Below are positions 1-5,524 of a stretch of DNA of 6,742 nt, piece by piece. The stretch is from Planctomycetota bacterium. GTDB taxonomy: Bacteria > Planctomycetota > Phycisphaerae > WQYP01 > JAJZKY01. Below the pieces are notes generated by a model. It worked only from the letters and a program-made list of their open reading frames with translations. It did no database searches and had not been told where the DNA came from. Within the stretch, counting starts at the first letter, position 1. The number at the start of each line of letters is the position of its first letter. The stretch covers positions 1-6,742 of the forward strand of contig JAJZKY010000259.1 in assembly GCA_021803885.1 (NCBI GenBank), given 5' to 3'. A program made the translations under genes and the position numbers.

Positions 1-117
1 ACGGCGGAAGCGGACGATCCAGGCGAGGCGGGGGATGAGGCGGCGGATGGGCGTGATGGCAAGGGTGATGACCAGAAGGCGCAGCGTTCCCTTGCCGGTG
101 AAGAAGGTGACAGTGTG
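1..117 (-). pseudogene. msrQ: MsrQ (YedZ-type) haem-binding membrane subunit, internal fragment
   Basis: MsrQ is the haem-b inner-membrane protein that passes electrons to MsrP for repair of methionine sulfoxide in the cell envelope. Read from about 117 down to 1 on the minus strand, about 39 codons are open. They contain TFFTGKGTLR, then VITLAITPIRRL, then WIVRFRR. This matches the order in known MsrQ/YedZ proteins: the 'FTG..AL.FLL.TL.ITPL.R' segment around the second membrane helix, then the 'LIR.RR' loop. The C-terminal part lies beyond the left edge. The N-terminal part (first helix) is absent because the sequence changes to an ABC permease at about 112-121. GC is about 66% by hand count, higher than the permease DNA to its right. 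The plus strand is also open here, but encodes a very acidic, hydrophilic stretch unlike a permease. Family recognition is from memory of the conserved pattern. I am fairly sure of it, but the fragment is short. Confidence 0.72.
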
Positions 118-426
118 GGTCGGATCATCTCGCGAGAAGTTGTGCCCAACATGCTCTCCTTAGTGATGGCAAACTTCTTAGGGGCTTCGACGGCCGGTCT
201 CTTGGCGGCGGTGGGTTTGGAATTTTTGGGATTTGGCAATCCTAACCAGCTCTCGTGGGGTTCGATGCTCTATTGGGCGCAGAACTCTAGCGCGCTCCTG
301 GAAGGCCAATGGGCCTGGATTTTGGCTCCGGGACTGTGCATTGCCTTTTTCGGCATGGCGCTAGTGTTGATTAACTTCGGGTTTGACGCCGTGTCTAATC
401 CGCGTCTACAGGAGGAATCGTCATGA
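118..426 (+). CDS. DppC/OppC-type ABC transporter permease, C-terminal part only
   Basis: This is the inner-membrane permease subunit of a peptide- or oligosaccharide-type ABC importer. About 102 residues remain. They begin inside the EAA loop that contacts the ATPase (GRIISREVVPN, the second half of the usual 'GAS..RII.REILPN' motif). Two hydrophobic segments follow (about MLSLVMANFLGASTAGLLAAV and WILAPGLCIAFFGMALVLINF). The protein ends in a typical DppC tail, 'DAVSNPRLQE'. Full-length members have roughly 280-320 residues, so about two thirds, including the first four or so helices, is missing. In-frame codons continue left to base 1 without a stop but are hydrophilic and antisense to an msrQ fragment, so the true homologous part starts near 118. 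A GTG at 115 is the only nearby start and has no good ribosome site, so it is unlikely to be real. The stop TGA overlaps the ATG of the next gene by 4 bases. Confidence 0.85.
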   Translation, partial: GRIISREVVPNMLSLVMANFLGASTAGLLAAVGLEFLGFGNPNQLSWGSMLYWAQNSSALLEGQWAWILAPGLCIAFFGMALVLINFGFDAVSNPRLQEESS

Positions 427-1406
427 GCGCTTTAGTGAAAGTCGAGAACCTGTCCGTCGATTATGGGCGCAAGAATCCCGTGCACGCCGTGCGTGACGTC
501 TCTCTGAGCATTCAAGAGGATGAATTTGTAGGCTTGGTGGGCGAAAGCGGCTGCGGCAAGTCCACCTTGGGATTTGCGCTAGCGCGACTGGAACGTCCGC
601 CGGCGGAAATCATCTCGGGATCGATTGAAATTGGCGGCAAGAATTGGCGCACCATGGACCCAGAGGCCATGCGTCGAGCGCGCTGGACAGAGGTCGCCGT
701 GGTGCTTCAGAGCGGGATGAATGCGCTTAACCCGATTATGACCATCGGAGCTCAGTTCCGTGATGTGATGCAGCAACATACGCGGATGACTCCGGCGGAG
801 ATCGTAGCCCGTTCGGAAGAGATGCTGACCATGGTGCAGATTCGCCCAGAGATGCTAAGACGGTATCCGCATGAGCTTTCCGGAGGGATGAAACAGCGGA
901 TTGCCATTGCCTTGGCCCTGGTCTTGAAGCCCAAGCTGGTGATCATGGACGAACCGACCACCGCGTTGGACATGGTCGTCCAGCGTCAAATTTTGGAAAA
1001 CCTCAAGGAACTGAGACGCCAGCAGGCCTTTTCTCTGCTCTTCATCAGCCATGATCTGGGCCTGGTCTTGGAGCTGGCGGATCGTGTGGTGGTCATGTAT
1101 GCGGGTGAGATTGTCGAACGGCAACAATCGATCACGATGCTCGATCACCCATGGCACCCTTATACGCGAGCGCTGATGAACTCCTTACCCGATCCGGAAA
1201 ATCCCAGGGGCTCGTACGAGGGGATTCCCGGTACGCCTCCGGATTTGCACGTGATTCCAAACGCTTGCCTCTATGCACCGCGCTGTCCTTTGGCGACCGA
1301 TGTCTGCCGAAGCCAGTCGCCGCCCCTAGAGCATCTGGAAGTGGTTGATTTGCGCTGTTTGGTGACGCGAGAGGAGGTGCAGCGCTATGTCCGAGCCGGT
1401 GCTTAA
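423..1406 (+). CDS. Oligopeptide/sugar ABC importer ATPase (OppD/DppD type)
   Basis: This is the first of the two cytoplasmic ATPases that power a peptide- or oligosaccharide-type importer. Its 327 residues are normal length. Visible motifs are Walker A GESGCGKS (40-47), Q-loop Q96 in VLQSGMNALNP, the signature LSGGMKQR (152-159), Walker B LVIMDE (172-177), the D-loop ALD (181-183) and the switch His210 in SHD. The C-terminal oligopeptide-transporter extension has HPYTRALMNSLP, GIPGTPPDL, and cysteines at 282, 288, 295 and 312. In the Opp/Dpp group such cysteines can bind an iron-sulfur cluster. The ATG overlaps the permease stop (ATGA), with AGGAGG at 410-415 seven bases upstream, so the start is secure and translation is probably coupled. 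The last 20 bases overlap the second ATPase. Substrate cannot be told from the ATPase. The Q-loop phrase 'MNALNP' is common in both oligosaccharide- and peptide-import ATPases. Confidence 0.95.
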   Translation: MSALVKVENLSVDYGRKNPVHAVRDVSLSIQEDEFVGLVGESGCGKSTLGFALARLERPPAEIISGSIEIGGKNWRTMDPEAMRRARWTEVAVVLQSGMNALNPIMTIGAQFRDVMQQHTRMTPAEIVARSEEMLTMVQIRPEMLRRYPHELSGGMKQRIAIALALVLKPKLVIMDEPTTALDMVVQRQILENLKELRRQQAFSLLFISHDLGLVLELADRVVVMYAGEIVERQQSITMLDHPWHPYTRALMNSLPDPENPRGSYEGIPGTPPDLHVIPNACLYAPRCPLATDVCRSQSPPLEHLEVVDLRCLVTREEVQRYVRAGA

Positions 1407-2359
1407 GGTTGAACAATTGACGAAGATCTTTAAGTCGGGGGGGGCGCAAGGCGGAGCCGTTGGTGGCCGTGCGTCGTGTAAGCTTTGACCTGGAGGAGGG
1501 CGATGTGGTCGCGCTGGTCGGCGAAAGCGGCAGCGGGAAGACCACCATCGGCAGGATGTTGGCCGGCATTGAAGTACCGACCGAGGGCCGCATTGAGCTC
1601 CGTGCAGAACCTGGCGAACGCGCGCCCAAGATGCGCATGCAGCGCGTGCAAATGGTCTTTCAAGACCCGTATGCGGCCTTGAATCCGTTTAACCGTATCA
1701 GTTACACGGTCACCCGACCTCTGATAAATTACCAGAAGCTGTCGGCGGCAGACGCGCTGGAGCGTGCGCGGACCTTACTACGCACGGTCCAACTGACGCC
1801 CCCGGATGAGTATCTCGAGAAGCGGCCGCACCAACTCTCAGGAGGGCAACGGCAGCGTGTGGTCATTGCTCGAGCCTTGGCGGCTTCGCCCGAGATCGTC
1901 ATCGCCGACGAACCCGTATCGATGTTAGACGTTTCGATTCGCGCGGACGTCTTGCGTTTGCTTAGGGACCTATTGGAGGAAAAGCGGGTGTCGGCGATGC
2001 TTTATATTACCCACGACCTCCTCAGTGCCCGGCTGCTGGCTAAGCGCATTATGGTGCTGTACCGCGGGCACGTTGTCGAGATGGGGGATACGGAGAGCCT
2101 TCTTTCCCATCCGCAGCACCCATACACACAGCTCTTGTGGTCGGCCATCCCCAATCCGCGGCGAGCAGCGCGAGGGGAGCAGGTGGTGGTGCCGGCCGCT
2201 GGAATCGGAAATATTCCCAAAAACGGATGTCCATTCCAGCCAAGATGTCCGTTGGCCATCGATCGTTGTCAGCATGAGGTACCCGAACTCACCGTGGTTC
2301 AGGACGGACAGCAGGTCGCTTGCCACGTAGTCGCGGAGGGCAGCGCGGCCGCTAGTTGA
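1387..2359 (+). CDS. Oligopeptide/sugar ABC importer ATPase (OppF/DppF type), frameshifted at a G8 tract
   Basis: This is the second ATPase of the importer. ATG 1387 has GGAGGT at 1373-1378, eight bases upstream, and starts MSEPVLKVEQLTKIFKSG, a normal OppF beginning. That frame runs into the G run at 1437-1444 and ends at TGA 1486-1488 after 33 codons. Conserved protein resumes in the +2 frame as GRKAEPLVAVRRVSFDLEEG and continues to TGA 2357-2359. Removing one G joins the two into a 323-residue protein of normal length. A start at TTG 1460 would lose the first beta-strand and has no ribosome site. In joined numbering there is Walker A GESGSGKTT (45-53), VFQDPYAALNP, LSGGQRQR (150-157), Walker B IVIADE (170-175), His209 in THD, and C-terminal cysteines 281, 287, 294 and 312, like its partner. 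All catalytic motifs are intact, so the gene is either functional with a base-call error or slippage, or recently broken. Confidence 0.9.
1437..1444 (+). repeat. G8 homopolymer causing the ATPase frameshift
   Basis: Eight consecutive G residues sit between TC and CGC in the 5' part of the second ATPase gene. With seven Gs the reading is S-G-G-R-K-A-E-P-L and the gene is whole. With eight the frame ends 14 codons later at 1486-1488. It may be a sequencing or assembly error, a slippage-prone contingency tract, or a true mutation. Confidence 0.9.
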
Positions 2360-2624
2360 TGGAAAGCCTTGGAACCGATCCGTCCAGCGACGGATCGGTT
2401 CTGGTGGTGATATCTAACCTGGTGGCGTCGTTAAGGATGAGGCGATCATCCGCCTTTAACCGGAACCGTTCGGCCAACATTTCTTGCATCAGGCCGACAA
2501 TATCTTCATGGCAATATTCCGCAATTACACCCCCTTCCCCCGCCAGCAAGTGCAGGTGAGTTTCCTGGCTTGCATAAAGTGCGACGGCAATCTGGTGGGC
2601 ATACCGCTTACGACTTAGACGCCG
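2352..2624 (-). CDS. Possible small hypothetical protein, start unclear
   Basis: The minus strand is open for 90 codons between TAG (complement of 2625-2627) and TAG (complement of 2352-2354). The translation includes RKRYAHQIAVALYASQETH, EGGVIAEYCHEDIVGLMQ and ERFRLKADDRLILN. Residue mix and codon choice (GAA, GAT, CTG, GCC, CAG) look like real coding. I do not recognise a family. No ATG, GTG or TTG lies in the first 25 codons. The first usable start is TTG at 2549 (65 residues). A CTG at 2555 has AGGAA seven bases upstream. Much of the likely protein lies before these, so the gene may have lost its 5' end by deletion or frameshift. It is convergent with the ABC operon, overlaps its last 8 bases, and its last 16 or so codons run through the perfect hairpin, which argues against a conserved C-terminus. 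Treat as tentative. Confidence 0.3.
   Translation of the reverse strand, partial: RRLSRKRYAHQIAVALYASQETHLHLLAGEGGVIAEYCHEDIVGLMQEMLAERFRLKADDRLILNDATRLDITTRTDPSLDGSVPRLSIN
2371..2402 (+). terminator. Perfect 12-bp hairpin just after the ABC importer operon
   Basis: AACCGATCCGTC (2373-2384), loop CAGC, and GACGGATCGGTT (2389-2400) are exact reverse complements. The stem extends by G2372-C2401 and a G2371-T2402 wobble. It begins 11 bases after the ATPase stop, the usual place for an operon terminator. No U-run follows (CTGGTGG), so it may instead act as a 3' mRNA-stabilising stem or need Rho. It also lies inside a possible minus-strand ORF. Confidence 0.55.
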
Positions 2625-2856
2625 CTAATGTCCACTGTGGGCCGGGGCTACTTATGTTCGCCAATGCTCACGAGCCCGTCTTCACGCAATCGGCGGTAGC
2701 CATTGAAATTTTTCGCGACCGCGGTTCTTCAAAGCAAAACACGCGCTCGGGAGGCGATTTTTGGGCAGGCGACTCCAATCTTTGGTAAGCTCTAGTGCGG
2801 GTAGCATGCGTTTTGTTCATGGTGTTTGGCGCACAAGAGTAGGAGGGAGTGGCTGA
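2625..2856. other. Gene-poor leader region upstream of the DsrE-like gene
   Basis: No convincing gene is seen here. A plus-strand frame from TTG 2570 to TAA 2788 (72 codons) has acceptable composition but no ribosome site and no recognised motif. The minus strand carries only short open pieces, for example one reading NGYRRLREDGLVSIGEHK before a stop, which could be remnants of a decayed gene. The DsrE promoter must lie here or further left. TAGCAT near 2802 is a weak -10 candidate without a clear -35. Confidence 0.4.
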
Positions 2857-3219
2857 ATGGCAGCTTCAAGATTTTTAGTAAATCTCACGCGAGGCCCCGA
2901 AGATCCCGATCGTCTGACCGTAGCCATGGTTATGGCCAATGCGGCGCTAGCGCTTGAAAAAGAAGTGGTGGTGTTGCTGTCGACCGAAGGGGTTCGAGCT
3001 GCCGAAGTCCAAGTAATTGAATCCGTTGCTGAGCCTGGCTTCATGCCGCTCAAGGACCTTGTCGAAACCTACCTGGCCGATGGCGGCCAAATCTGGGCGT
3101 GCACTCCCTGTGTGAAAAAACGCCACCTTGAGGAACGCCTCATCCCCGGGGTGCGCTTGGTAGGCGCGGTGGCGGCCATTCAATGGGTTTCGGAAGATGG
3201 GGTAAGTTTTTCCTTCTAG
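2857..3219 (+). CDS. DsrE/DsrF-like small cytoplasmic sulfur-relay family protein
   Basis: This is a 120-residue protein of the DsrE-like fold (DsrE/YchN group). Members bind or shuttle sulfane sulfur through a cysteine, or have unknown small roles. It begins FLVNLTRGPEDPDRLTVAM, the usual first beta-strand and helix. A strand (KEVVVLLSTEGV, about 35-46) comes next, then a helix (PLKDLVETYLADGG), then IWACTPCVKKRH with a CxxC pair at Cys82 and Cys85. It ends in LVGAVAAIQWV. The Cys near the end of the 'GG.I.VC.PC' strand matches stand-alone DsrE-like proteins and is the candidate reactive site. ATG 2857 has AGGAGGG at 2841-2847, nine bases upstream. There is no DsrF/DsrH or TusBCD partner nearby, so it acts alone or with remote partners. 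It is monocistronic and converges on the R2lox-like gene. The family assignment is good; a specific sulfur-transfer role is inference. Confidence 0.85.
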   Translation: MAASRFLVNLTRGPEDPDRLTVAMVMANAALALEKEVVVLLSTEGVRAAEVQVIESVAEPGFMPLKDLVETYLADGGQIWACTPCVKKRHLEERLIPGVRLVGAVAAIQWVSEDGVSFSF

Positions 3220-3252
3220 CCCGCTAACCGACCCATGTTCTGAGCTAAAATT

Positions 3253-3292
3253 AGGCGACGTCCCGTCCCAGGGTATCTGGGCGCCGCCGCCT
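3253..3292. terminator. Probable bidirectional terminator between convergent genes
   Basis: The structure has an inner stem CCCAG (3267-3271) / CTGGG (3277-3281) with a five-base loop and an outer stem AGGCG (3253-3257) / CGCCT (3288-3292). Unpaired bases lie between the two stems. On the plus strand it is followed by GATTTCTCTTT, and on the minus strand by AATTTTA. It sits midway between the stops of the DsrE-like gene and the convergent diiron gene, where a shared terminator is expected. The stem is imperfect, so strength is uncertain. Confidence 0.5.
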
Positions 3293-3309
3293 GATTTCTC
3301 TTTATGACT

Positions 3310-4239
3310 CTAAGAACAAGCCGTTCGCAATAACCGACTTTGGCACAGTAAAGCAACAAAACAGGTGTCGCAACGACTCGGCAACAGGGCACTAAACTTG
3401 GTGGTAAGGTCGGAAGCTTTTTGGATCACGTTATCGGAAATTCCCTGGAACACCCGCCGAACCGCGCCGCCGCCCTCTCCGTCATCGGAAAGATTGCTGT
3501 CAAGCCCAATGCGCTTGGACTTATACTCGATTTCTGCGCGAAGATCGTCTAAGAAAACCCGTCCATCCAGTCCCAAACGTTTAGCATCATCGTTTAGGTG
3601 AGTATACATCGCATCCATGATTTCCATCAGTTCATCCTTCATTTGTTGCAACACCTGTACCCGGTCTGAAGAAAGCGATGGCATCATTTGCTTCAAATAA
3701 TTTTCTGCAAATGCCTGATGGCGGGACTCGTCTTGCAGAATGCGGAGCGACAGTTTACCAAACAGGGCCTCCGGCTGCGATCGGCCAAACTGTTGATAAA
3801 AGTTTTTGGCGAAGATGTCACTAATTAAAATCCCCCACACCCAATCGATACGATCACCCTGCCGCAGGCGGTGGTGGTAGCGCAACATCGCAGGCAATTC
3901 CCGAATTTGAAGGGGCTCCGAATCGAGTCGGGTATAAAGTCGAGTCAGCACTTCGAAGTGACGAGCCTCATCCATCAAGAAGCTACTAAGATAGAGCTGT
4001 GCACTGGTCTGTCCCGCCATAGCCATCTGTGGCAAGGCAACGCTGGCCCCCAGCATAGCCGATTGTTCCCCCAGGTACACGGGACTAAGCAGGCGCGCCA
4101 AGGACCGGGCTTGTTGTGGGTCAAACTGCAGCGGGTCATCCCAGGTGACATCTTCCACGCTCCACTGAGCCTTGATGCCCTTGTGGAAAAGTCGAAGGAA
4201 TAAATCGCTGTCATCCAATTTGGGATTTAGCTTCAGCAC
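3310..4239 (-). CDS. Ferritin-like diiron protein related to R2-like ligand-binding oxidase (R2lox)
   Basis: A 309-residue helical protein of the ribonucleotide-reductase R2/R2lox superfamily, which uses a diiron or Mn/Fe centre for oxygen chemistry. Likely metal ligands are Glu58 (YLGEQS), Glu91 and His94 (DEARH), Asp141 (LISDIF, where R2lox has Glu), and Glu171 and His174 (DESRH). Glu58 to Glu91 to His94 spacing (33 and 36) equals that of Mycobacterium tuberculosis Rv0233 as I remember it. The N-terminal QWSVEDVTWDDP also resembles the R2lox 'FW.P.DIDW..D' entry. Positions equivalent to the R2lox Val-Tyr crosslink are Ala61 and Gly136, so that crosslink cannot form. After about residue 287 a cysteine-rich tail (SRCDTCFVALLCQSRLL) is unlike the family. 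The GTG start has AGAGGGGG at 4246-4253 eight bases or less upstream; an ATG alternative is lacking. It is monocistronic with its own likely promoter. Substrate is unknown; a ferritin-like oxygenase (AurF-like) is the main alternative. Confidence 0.82.
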   Translation of the reverse strand: MLKLNPKLDDSDLFLRLFHKGIKAQWSVEDVTWDDPLQFDPQQARSLARLLSPVYLGEQSAMLGASVALPQMAMAGQTSAQLYLSSFLMDEARHFEVLTRLYTRLDSEPLQIRELPAMLRYHHRLRQGDRIDWVWGILISDIFAKNFYQQFGRSQPEALFGKLSLRILQDESRHQAFAENYLKQMMPSLSSDRVQVLQQMKDELMEIMDAMYTHLNDDAKRLGLDGRVFLDDLRAEIEYKSKRIGLDSNLSDDGEGGGAVRRVFQGISDNVIQKASDLTTKFSALLPSRCDTCFVALLCQSRLLRTACS

Positions 4240-4275
4240 AGTGTCACCCCCTCTTTCGATCGAATCGTGGCGTCA

Positions 4276-4290
4276 TAACTTTGATAGTTA
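4276..4290. promoter_or_regulatory. Short inverted repeat in the diiron gene leader
   Basis: TAACT (4276-4280), TTGAT spacer, AGTTA (4286-4290) is a perfect 5-bp inverted repeat placed just downstream of the proposed -10, where an operator would sit. It is too short to be compelling alone. It overlaps a TTAGCACTC half-site (4288-4296). Confidence 0.25.
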
Positions 4291-4305
4291 GCACTCATAG
4301 GGGTA

Positions 4306-4314
4306 ATTCTATCA
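4306..4314 (-). promoter_or_regulatory. Candidate extended -10 promoter of the diiron gene
   Basis: On the minus strand this reads TGATAGAAT, that is TGN followed by TAGAAT (4 of 6 to TATAAT, plus the extended TG). Seventeen bases upstream the -35 position holds TCGAAC, a poor match, as is common for extended -10 promoters. Transcription would start near 4298 and give a leader of about 60 bases. Confidence 0.4.
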
Positions 4315-4486
4315 CAGTACTGGATCAAGTTCGAGACCCTTGGCGGTTAGCTTTTTCTCCAGCAACGACGACCTCGAGTATGGCATGGAAGCTAGCCCTA
4401 TTGGTGATGAAATAGGATGGTTGGCCGTTTACGGCGACATGCTGAACCGGGGTAGGCGGGTTTTGACCTGGCCTTGCCGATCACGA

Positions 4487-5524
4487 CTAATGAATTCGGG
4501 TTCGACCGTGAAGGGGCGTAGCGCCTCTTTTGGTTAGAGCGGACAGCATTTGCGCGGTGATGCTCAGAGCCACTTGTTCTGGAGTTTCTGCACCCAGGTC
4601 CAGTCCTGGCGGAGCGACGATGGGCGCATCGCTAAAGGCCAGTCCGAGATTTTCGAGGATCCCTTCCGTACGGCGTCTAGGGCCCAAAACGCCCAACCAG
4701 CGCGGATGCTTGGTAAGCGCTACACGGAGGCTGTCCAGGTCGCGCTGACGATGGTGATTCATGATCAGCCAAAAACTAGCGTAGGGCACATCGAGGCCAG
4801 CATCGTGGGGCTCTTGAACCCAATGTGCTAACGCACCGGGGAGGCGATCTGGATGATTGAAATGGGGCCGCGGGTCGAGGACGGCGACCTCAAATCCGGC
4901 CATCGCGGCCAAGTGCACCATGGGCCGAGCGTCGTGTCCCGCTCCGCATATGATGAGGCGAGGAGCCGGGGTCATGGGGTCGACAAAAAAGACGCGATGG
5001 TCCAGGTGAGTTAATTGGCTATGTTCGCCGATGACCCGTTCGGCCAGGGTCCAAAGCTCCGTCGGCAAGGGGTCCCCCAAGCGATTTCCGTCTGCCATCA
5101 AGAGGCCTTTTTGGCCATCGGGGACTTCGTGAATCCAGACCAGGGCCTGGGATTTTTTTAGGGAAGCGGAAAACGATCGCCAAAACTCGTCGTGGTGGCG
5201 CACGGGAAGTACCAAGATATCGAGCGATCCTTTGCAGCCAATGCCTAGACCCCAAGTCGCATCTTCAGCGAGGTCATAGTGAAGCACCTTACTTTGGCCG
5301 TGGCCGATGACCTCTTGGGCCTGAAGGTAAAGGTCGGCTTCGAGACATCCACCGCTTAAGCTCCCCCGCATATCGTTGTCATTGGTCACGAGCATCTTGG
5401 CGCCGGGGCGGCGATATGCCGACCCGTCGACCGCAGTAATCACTGCCCAGGCGGCGGAGGCGCCCCGGCTCCATGCTTGCTGGCAGGCTATAAAAAGCTC
5501 TTGACTCTCTTTAATACTCGACAT
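4487..5524 (-). CDS. xdhC: XdhC/CoxI-family molybdenum-hydroxylase maturation factor
   Basis: XdhC proteins bind molybdenum cofactor, help add its terminal sulfur, and hand it to xanthine-dehydrogenase-type or CO-dehydrogenase-type enzymes in the cytoplasm. The 345 residues carry the N-terminal XdhC_CoxI domain with GSAYRRPGAKML (34-45), LSGGCLEADL (56-65) and GLGIGCKGSLDILV (92-105). The C-terminal Rossmann domain has the nucleotide-type loop ICGAGHDARPMVHLA (192-206), LDPRPHF (216-222), LIMNHHRQRDLDSL (253-266), LGVLGPRRRTEGIL (277-290) and the family ending APPGLDLGAETPEQVALSI (304-322). Cys60 and Cys97 are the conserved cysteines. ATG 5524 follows the TAA of the upstream solute-binding-protein fragment with no gap (TAAATG). 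There is no strong ribosome site, so translation is probably coupled to that gene. No molybdoenzyme structural genes are in the window. The tail after about 330 (RGATPLHGRTRIH) is not conserved. Confidence 0.94.
   Translation of the reverse strand: MSSIKESQELFIACQQAWSRGASAAWAVITAVDGSAYRRPGAKMLVTNDNDMRGSLSGGCLEADLYLQAQEVIGHGQSKVLHYDLAEDATWGLGIGCKGSLDILVLPVRHHDEFWRSFSASLKKSQALVWIHEVPDGQKGLLMADGNRLGDPLPTELWTLAERVIGEHSQLTHLDHRVFFVDPMTPAPRLIICGAGHDARPMVHLAAMAGFEVAVLDPRPHFNHPDRLPGALAHWVQEPHDAGLDVPYASFWLIMNHHRQRDLDSLRVALTKHPRWLGVLGPRRRTEGILENLGLAFSDAPIVAPPGLDLGAETPEQVALSITAQMLSALTKRGATPLHGRTRIH

Larger units (their letters stand above)
4240..4486. other. Intergenic region between xdhC and the diiron gene
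   Basis: No gene with a usable start and ribosome site is seen in these 247 bases. Both strands have open stretches (minus 4328-4480 without any start codon; plus 4340-4537, antisense to the end of xdhC). The right part holds no clear terminator for xdhC. The left part carries the candidate promoter and leader of the diiron gene. Confidence 0.5.

Noticed and set aside
1..114. Plus-strand in-frame extension of the permease to base 1
   Set aside because: The translation is rich in Asp, Glu, Gly and Lys, with no membrane segments. The opposite strand reads as conserved MsrQ.
1132..1638. 168-codon minus-strand frame across the two ATPase genes
   Set aside because: It is antisense to conserved ATPase sequence, has Arg/Ser/Pro-rich composition, and matches no family.
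2570..2788. 72-codon plus-strand frame upstream of the DsrE-like gene
   Set aside because: It has a TTG start with no ribosome site and no motif. Kept only as a remark on the region.
4288..4296. TTAGCACTC, identical to one half of the CIRCE heat-shock operator
   Set aside because: The second half (GAGTGCTAA after nine bases) is absent; the sequence there is ATTCTATCA.
4328..4480. 51-codon minus-strand frame after xdhC
   Set aside because: It contains no ATG, GTG, TTG or CTG start, so it cannot be called as a gene. It is mentioned only as a possible relic.
4513..4527. GGCG-TAG-CGCC hairpin followed by TCTTTT on the plus strand
   Set aside because: It lies inside the xdhC coding end, has only a 4-6 bp stem, and points away from any plus-strand gene.
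4340..4537. 65-codon plus-strand frame between the diiron gene and xdhC
   Set aside because: It starts at TTG without a ribosome site, runs antisense into the end of xdhC, and resembles no known protein.
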